Source of the DNA: Polyangium jinanense
GTDB taxonomy: Bacteria > Myxococcota > Polyangia > Polyangiales > Polyangiaceae
Assembly (NCBI RefSeq): GCF_028435365.1
Contig: NZ_JAGTJJ010000032.1
Location: 1 to 64,000, forward strand
Length of the DNA stretch: 64,000 bases
Reading direction: 5' to 3'
Shown: positions 59,414-64,000 of the stretch, in pieces
How the letters are laid out: each line of letters begins with the position of its first letter
Numbering within the stretch: the stretch's first letter is position 1
Translations under genes and position numbers: made by a program
Notes under the pieces: model-generated
Told to the model about the DNA's origin: nothing
The model's input: only the letters and a program-made list of their open reading frames with translations
Database searches by the model: none

Positions 59414-60427
59414 ATGCGCAGAGACCTTCTCCGCCGTGCCGTGCTCCTGGGCTTTGCCACCCTGCCCGTCGCCGTCGCGGCGAGCCAGTTCGCCGCGGGT
59501 TGCGGCTCCAAAGAGCCCCCCGACGTCATTGGACAACCTAGCTCGTCGTCTTCCTCGACCGGCTCCGGCGGTAACGGCGGAAACGGAGGCACCGGCGCCG
59601 CGAGCTCGGTCACCTCGGGCACGGGCGGCGCCGGCACGGGCGGCACAGGAAACGGAGGCACGGGCGGCGCCGGCGGCATGGCCGGCGCGGGAGGCATGGG
59701 CGGCGCAGCGAGCTCCAGCAGCAGCGGGATGTTCATCGACGACGCGGGCGCGAAGACATGCCCCTCCATCGCGAACACGCCGGCCATGGTCGCGGTGCCC
59801 GGCTGGGACGGGAAGGCCTATTGCATCGATGCCACCGAGGTGACGAACGCACAGTATGCGACCTGGCTCGAAACTGGCCCGAACGTCGCGAACCAGAACT
59901 CGGTGTGCGCCTCGAATCTCTCTTTCACGCCTTCCACCGGCGCCCCGCCGAAGGACGATTACCCGGTCGGATCCGTCGACTGGTGTGACGCCTTCGCGTA
60001 TTGCAAGGGCGTGGGCAAGCGCCTTTGCGGCCGCATCGGCGGCGGCCCGGCGCCGTATTTCGCGGACGACGACGCCTCGCGAAACCAATGGTACAGCGCG
60101 TGCAGCCACGGCGGCACGCAAGGCTACCCCTATGGACAGGCGTACGATGCGAATGCCTGCAACGTGAAGGACGCCGCCTATGGCGCGGTCCTGCCCGTGG
60201 GCACGCTTCCAGGCTGCGAGGGCGGGTTCGAGGGGCTCGTCGACATGAGCGGGAATGTGTGGGAATGGGAGGATTCGTGTATCCCTGGGGACAGCGGCGT
60301 GGATCTCTGCCGTCGCCGCGGCGGATCGTTTTCGAGCTCGGCCGACAACGTCGATTGTGACGTCGCGAGCTCGCGTCCGCGGGACGCCGCTGAGGCGAAT
60401 ACGGGCTTCCGATGCTGCGCCGATTGA
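59414..60427 (+). CDS. FGE-sulfatase-fold lipoprotein (first of three)
   Basis: A 337-residue protein. N-terminal arginines (MRRDLLRRAVLLGFATLPVA) and a Cys in AAGCGSKEPP suggest a lipoprotein; the twin Arg could be a Tat signal. A Ser/Gly spacer with GGTGGAGGMAGAGGMGG leads to a formylglycine-generating-enzyme (SUMF1) fold: YCIDATEVTNAQYATWLE, FAYCKGVGKRLCGR, LVDMSGNVWEWEDSC and RRGGSFSSSADNVDC...NTGFRCC. The two active-site cysteines of true FGE after RRGGS are not at their usual places, so a binding role is more likely than catalysis. GAGGG precedes ATG 59414. It overlaps the next gene by 16 bases. Confidence 0.85.
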   Translation: MRRDLLRRAVLLGFATLPVAVAASQFAAGCGSKEPPDVIGQPSSSSSSTGSGGNGGNGGTGAASSVTSGTGGAGTGGTGNGGTGGAGGMAGAGGMGGAASSSSSGMFIDDAGAKTCPSIANTPAMVAVPGWDGKAYCIDATEVTNAQYATWLETGPNVANQNSVCASNLSFTPSTGAPPKDDYPVGSVDWCDAFAYCKGVGKRLCGRIGGGPAPYFADDDASRNQWYSACSHGGTQGYPYGQAYDANACNVKDAAYGAVLPVGTLPGCEGGFEGLVDMSGNVWEWEDSCIPGDSGVDLCRRRGGSFSSSADNVDCDVASSRPRDAAEANTGFRCCAD

Positions 60428-61215
60428 GCTTCGCGGTGTCCGGGCTCGGGCTCGTCGTCGCCGCCTCCGGCTGTGACGGCGGGACGGAATCGAGCGGCGG
60501 GACGACAGGCAGTTTCGTGGACGACGCAGGCGCCTTGACGTGCCCGGACGTACCCGGGACCCCGCCGATGATCGCGCTCGGCGGCTGGGACGGCCGGGCC
60601 TATTGCATCGACACGATCGAGGTGACGAACGCGCATTATGCCGCGTGGCTGGAGACGTCCCCGGACACGAGCGGGCAGCGCCCCGATTGCGCCGGGGACA
60701 CCACGTTCGTCCCTCCGTCCGGGCCGCCGCCGAAGAACGACTATCCCGTCGCGAACGTGGATTTCTGCGACGCGCTCGCCTTCTGCGCGGCCTTTGGCAA
60801 GCGCCTCTGCGGGCGCCTCACCGGCGGGCCCACGCCTTATTTCGGGCACGACGATCCCGCGCAGAGCCAGTGGCACAGCGCCTGCACGCACGGTGGCGCG
60901 AAACCATTCCCCTACGGATCGACGTACGATTCGAACGCGTGCAACGGCGCCGACGCGAAGTACGGGGCGCCGCTCGTCGCGTTCGCGCTCCCGGGCTGCG
61001 GCGGCGGTTCGTCCGGGCTCGTCGATATGAGCGGCAACGTGTGGGAATGGGAAGACGCCTGCATTCCGGGCGACGGCGGCGTCCCCGAATGCCGTCGGCG
61101 CGGCGGATCGTTTTCGAGCTCGGCGAAATACATGAGCTGCGACGCGAGGAGCTCGCGGCCCATCGACGCCGCCGAGGACAACACGGGCTTTCGCTGCTGC
61201 GCGGACGGCTCATGA
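60412..61215 (+). CDS. FGE-sulfatase-fold lipoprotein (second of three)
   Basis: A 267-residue paralogue of the preceding gene, without the Gly-rich spacer. Signal MLRRLSFAVSGLGLVVAASGC with lipobox ASGC. The fold blocks recur: YCIDTIEVTNAHYAAWLE, FCAAFGKRLCGRL, LVDMSGNVWEWEDAC and RRRGGSFSSSAKYMSCD...NTGFRCC. The catalytic Cys pair is again missing. It starts inside the 3' end of the first gene and its stop overlaps the next start (ATGA). Tandem duplication followed by divergence is the simplest explanation. Likely outer-surface. Confidence 0.86.
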   Translation: MLRRLSFAVSGLGLVVAASGCDGGTESSGGTTGSFVDDAGALTCPDVPGTPPMIALGGWDGRAYCIDTIEVTNAHYAAWLETSPDTSGQRPDCAGDTTFVPPSGPPPKNDYPVANVDFCDALAFCAAFGKRLCGRLTGGPTPYFGHDDPAQSQWHSACTHGGAKPFPYGSTYDSNACNGADAKYGAPLVAFALPGCGGGSSGLVDMSGNVWEWEDACIPGDGGVPECRRRGGSFSSSAKYMSCDARSSRPIDAAEDNTGFRCCADGS

Positions 61216-62204
61216 GCCGGGCCGTCGTTCCCGTCCTGCTCGCATGTGCGGCCGGTTGTGGCGGCGGCGAAGCGACCCCGCCTCCACGCGCGGCGGTCAC
61301 GCGGCCCGCGCGCCCCCCAAAAGCGCAGCATGATCGGGCACACGCCGAGCCGAGCGACGCGGAGGACGACGAAACATCCGCCTGGCGGCCCGGTCGATTC
61401 ATGACCCAGGCCGTCGGACGCGTGACGGGCGCGGCGCAACGATTCGAAAAACAATCGAGCTTCGGCTTCGACGAGGACGCCTCCTGCGTGCTCGGCGCCT
61501 TCCTCGAAAATGGCCGCGAGGTCTCGGTCACGCGCCCGCTTCGGGCCGGCGTGAGGTACGTGATCCTCGGCGGAGGCTCGGACGGCGTGGAAGATCTCGA
61601 CCTCGCCGTGGAGAGCCCCGAAGGAAAAATCGTCGCGGCCGATACGATGGACGACGCGCAGCCTGTCGTCGAGCTCACGCCGAAGGCGGAGGGCAAATAC
61701 CGCATTCGCCTGGGGAACGCGAAAAAAGGCGAAGGCGGCGGGTTTGGCGTGGTCGCGATCATGCGCGAGGGAGGCCTATCGATCCCGGTGAACCGTTTCG
61801 TCGAGTCCTTCGGCCGCACCCTCTCGAATGCGGCGCAGGCCTCGCACCTCGTCGCGCGACGGATGAAGGGCTCGCAGGGCCTCGCGTTCCACGCCGACGG
61901 CGAGTGGTCGTTCTTCGGGACGATCCTCGCGGAGGAGGAGAACATCCAGACGGGCGGGCTCGAGCTCGAAGCGCCGCTCAGCGTGATCCTCGCGGGCGCC
62001 GATCGTCTGGCCGACGACGTCAATCTGGAGGTCCTCGACGCGACGACGAACGAGATCGCCGGCCGCGACGAGGCCGACGACGCGGCGCCCGTCGTCGCGC
62101 TCGAACCCACGAAAGGGCACAAGTACAAGGTCTCGGTCGCGAACGTGAAGGCCCGCGGGACCTCGCTCGTGACGATGCTCGTCCTCGACCTCGACGTCCC
62201 GTGA
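61212..62204 (+). CDS. Lipoprotein with two PPC-like beta domains
   Basis: A 330-residue lipoprotein, MSRAVVPVLLACAAGC with lipobox AAGC. A charged linker of about 60 residues leads to two similar beta domains, each with the pre-peptidase-C-terminal pattern: GGGSDGVEDLDLAVESPEGK...YRIRLGN, and LAGADRLADDVNLEVLDATT...HKYKVSVAN. Such domains often bind surfaces or other proteins. It is translationally coupled to the second FGE-fold gene, suggesting that the products act together in the envelope. Confidence 0.8.
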   Translation: MSRAVVPVLLACAAGCGGGEATPPPRAAVTRPARPPKAQHDRAHAEPSDAEDDETSAWRPGRFMTQAVGRVTGAAQRFEKQSSFGFDEDASCVLGAFLENGREVSVTRPLRAGVRYVILGGGSDGVEDLDLAVESPEGKIVAADTMDDAQPVVELTPKAEGKYRIRLGNAKKGEGGGFGVVAIMREGGLSIPVNRFVESFGRTLSNAAQASHLVARRMKGSQGLAFHADGEWSFFGTILAEEENIQTGGLELEAPLSVILAGADRLADDVNLEVLDATTNEIAGRDEADDAAPVVALEPTKGHKYKVSVANVKARGTSLVTMLVLDLDVP

Positions 62205-62285
62205 CGAGCGGCGCGGCTCGGGCTATAGCTTGCCCGCTGTGGCGCCGGGGAAGACGACCGCGCCGCCCACGCGTCTTTCGTGACC

Positions 62286-63425
62286 ATGTCGCCCCTGCTC
62301 GATTCCTCGATCCGCCGCGCCGCCCCCGCGCTCCTCGCTCTGGCCCTCGCCGCGTGCTCGTCCCCCGAGACCGGCGAGAACGAAGCCGCTCCGGCCTCGT
62401 CCCTCCCCTCCCCGTCCGCGTCCGCTGCCGCCGCGCCCACGCCGTCCGGAAGTGAGCCCGCGCCGCCCGCGCCGAAGGTATTCGCGCCCCTGCCGCCGCT
62501 ACCGGAGGAAGAGCTCTATCCGGACACGATCGAGGAGCAACGCGAGGCGCTCTTCCGGCGCATGGTCTCGATGCTCCACGTCACGGACGAGCAAATGGCC
62601 GCGGTGCGCGCCATTTTCCAGCGCTCGTCGGTGCTCGGCCAGGGCAACCCCAAGGTCACGAAATACCCGATGACCCGCAAAGAATGCCGCGAGGCGCGGA
62701 ACACGGCCGGGGGGTTCGAGCAGGACGAACCCGCGTGCGGCGCGCCGTTCATGACGCCGATCTACGACGCGCTCGCCGGCGAAAAGGAGGCGGACGCGCG
62801 CGTCTGCATCGACCGGTACGAATTCCCCGGCATTCCGTGCGAGCACCCGATCACCGGCCCGAGCGCGAAGGAGGCGGCCGAGCTCTGCGCGGCCATCGGA
62901 AAGAGGCTCTGCGACGCGCACGAATGGGAGGGCGCGTGCGCCGGCGCCGTGCACGCGCCGGAGGTCGAGTATTCGTTCGGCAAGGCGCGCAAGGAATCGA
63001 AGGACCTGCACAACCGCGATCGAGAGATCGTCTGGGCGTACGGCCGCGAGAAGGACCATTCGAAGTGCGCGACGAAGAGCCGCAAGACGAAGGGGTGCAC
63101 GTCGAGCGGATGGAAGCGCTGCGGGACGAACACGTTCCCGGCCGGATCGTTCCCGGAGTGCAAGAGCTCGTTCGGCGTGTACGATCAGCATGGGAACGTG
63201 GCTGAGCACATGAACTTACCGCTCCGCCCCGAGGAGATGACGAGCCGCGGCGGCACGGGCCAGACCGAGATGAAAGGGAGCTGGTTCATCTTCTCGGACT
63301 TCGAGGCGCACCCGGACGATTGCCGGTGGCGCGCGCCCGACTGGCACGGCACGCGCGTGACCGATCCCAACAGCCACGGCAATTACCACCTCGGATTCCG
63401 TTGCTGCAAATCGACCGGGAAATGA
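62286..63425 (+). CDS. FGE-sulfatase-fold lipoprotein (third, divergent)
   Basis: A 379-residue protein from ATG 62286 (GTG 62280 is an alternative). Signal MSPLLDSSIRRAAPALLALALAAC, lipobox LAAC. A Pro/Ala/Ser linker and a helical segment (EEQREALFRRMVSMLHVTDEQM) precede an FGE-fold domain: CIDRYEFPGIPCEHPITGPS, LCAAIGKRLCDAHEWEGAC, FGVYDQHGNVAEHMN and KGSWFIFSDFEAHPDDC...HLGFRCC. It is more distant from the other two and has Asp/Glu-rich loops. The FGE cysteine pair is not recognisable. It is 81 bases after the PPC-like gene. Confidence 0.83.
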   Translation: MSPLLDSSIRRAAPALLALALAACSSPETGENEAAPASSLPSPSASAAAAPTPSGSEPAPPAPKVFAPLPPLPEEELYPDTIEEQREALFRRMVSMLHVTDEQMAAVRAIFQRSSVLGQGNPKVTKYPMTRKECREARNTAGGFEQDEPACGAPFMTPIYDALAGEKEADARVCIDRYEFPGIPCEHPITGPSAKEAAELCAAIGKRLCDAHEWEGACAGAVHAPEVEYSFGKARKESKDLHNRDREIVWAYGREKDHSKCATKSRKTKGCTSSGWKRCGTNTFPAGSFPECKSSFGVYDQHGNVAEHMNLPLRPEEMTSRGGTGQTEMKGSWFIFSDFEAHPDDCRWRAPDWHGTRVTDPNSHGNYHLGFRCCKSTGK

Positions 63426-63452
63426 CGGAGAAGCCGTGCTAGACCCCACGCC

Positions 63453-64000
63453 ATGCGAGTCGTAATCACTGGAGCGAACCGGGGCATCGGCCTCGAGCTC
63501 GCCCGTAGGTATCTGGAGCGCGGCGACCATGTGGACGCCGGTGTCCGAAACCCTGAATCCGCCCACGATCTCGCCGCGCTCGGCCAGGGCGCGGGCGGGC
63601 GGCTGCGCGTCCTCGCCTGCGACGTCGTGGACGACGCGAGCGTGCGGGCCTTTGCCGCCGCGCTCGGCGATGTGCCCGTGGACGTGCTCATCAACAACGC
63701 GGGCGTCATGGGCAAGTGGCTTTCGCTCGCGGACCTCGATTTCCGGGACGTGACGCAGACCTTCGACACGAATGCGGTGGGGACGCTGCGCGTCACGTCG
63801 GCGCTGCTCCCCCACCTCCGGCGGAGCTCGGTGCGCAAGGTCGTGAACATGTCGAGCCGCATGGGCTCGATCGCCGAGAATACGGACGGCGGTGCGTACG
63901 CCTATCGCATGTCGAAGGCGGGGCTGAACATGGCGACCAAGTCGATGTCGATCGACCTGCGCGGCGAGGATTTCACGGTGGTCTCCCTCCACCCGGACTG
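63453..64000 (+). CDS. Short-chain dehydrogenase/reductase, cut by window end
   Basis: The first 182 codons of an SDR enzyme. The cofactor motif is TGANRGIGLELARRYLERG, then NNAGVMG, NAVGTLRVTSALLPHL, the Ser of VNMSSRMGS and the catalytic YRMSK. This is the classical arrangement for NAD(P)-dependent oxidoreduction of a hydroxyl or keto group; the substrate is unknown. It stands 27 bases after the preceding lipoprotein gene. The C-terminal part lies outside the window. Confidence 0.92.
   Translation, partial: MRVVITGANRGIGLELARRYLERGDHVDAGVRNPESAHDLAALGQGAGGRLRVLACDVVDDASVRAFAAALGDVPVDVLINNAGVMGKWLSLADLDFRDVTQTFDTNAVGTLRVTSALLPHLRRSSVRKVVNMSSRMGSIAENTDGGAYAYRMSKAGLNMATKSMSIDLRGEDFTVVSLHPD

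Noticed and set aside
56165..60121. Minus-strand frame of 1318 residues with Ala-His-Thr repeats
   Set aside because: Antisense of the Gly-Met and Cys-rich repeat lipoprotein gene; its repeats are the complement of that gene's repeats.
59414..61215. True formylglycine-generating enzymes
   Set aside because: No sulfatase gene nearby and the active-site cysteine pair is missing, so the fold is reported without the activity.

Overview
The window is about 70% GC, with strongly GC-biased third codon positions, genes packed tail to tail and many ATGA/GTGA start-stop overlaps. It carries lipoproteins, thrombospondin type 3 and formylglycine-generating-enzyme-fold secreted proteins, a MYXO-CTERM-like sorting tail, a kinase-ATPase-GAF-STAS giant and an imuA-imuB-dnaE2 mutagenesis cassette. 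Together these point to a large-genome myxobacterium, most likely of the Polyangiales/Sorangiineae. No rRNA, tRNA, CRISPR, integrase or transposase was seen.

Layout. 0-10 kb: a 1690-residue signalling kinase on the minus strand, a small lipoprotein, then a plus-strand operon of envelope proteins (OmpA-type porin, secreted protein, two more envelope proteins). 10-20 kb, minus strand: a CxxCH lipoprotein, a PlsC-type acyltransferase, a proline-rich lipoprotein and the imuA-imuB-dnaE2 translesion operon. 20-27 kb: hypothetical genes, a patch with visibly lower GC, an AAA ATPase, a secreted Cys-rich protein and a DUF2934/ChrA pair. 27-40 kb: aspartate kinase, a FucI-fold isomerase and a hybrid histidine kinase, followed by a CUT2-type sugar ABC transporter divergent from a D-ribulokinase-like FGGY kinase and an acyl-CoA transferase/hydrolase. 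40-43 kb: a prealbumin-fold lipoprotein and a 42-bp minisatellite. 43-56 kb: two TetR-MFP-RND efflux operons that diverge from a 2.1-kb core. 56-64 kb: a Gly-Met-rich lipoprotein, three FGE-fold lipoproteins, a repeat lipoprotein and an SDR enzyme cut by the window end.

Two things stand out. First, the core between the two RND operons encodes a 101-residue prepropeptide. It has a signal peptide, an acidic propiece and a +7 C-terminal peptide whose six cysteines follow the CS-alpha-beta defensin pattern (C-x6-C-x3-C-x10-C-x7-C-x-C with G-x-C). It lies beside a MYXO-CTERM protein gene and a decayed copy of that gene's tail. Second, a family of about 300-bp intergenic elements occurs four times, with three of the copies sitting exactly between convergent genes. 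Each arm is an ordered series of four hairpins whose stems differ between copies by compensating changes, so structure is conserved rather than sequence.

The right-hand TetR gene also has a matching TGACC-N4-GGTCA palindrome at its own start and another just ahead of its MFP-RND genes, which suggests a self-contained regulatory circuit.
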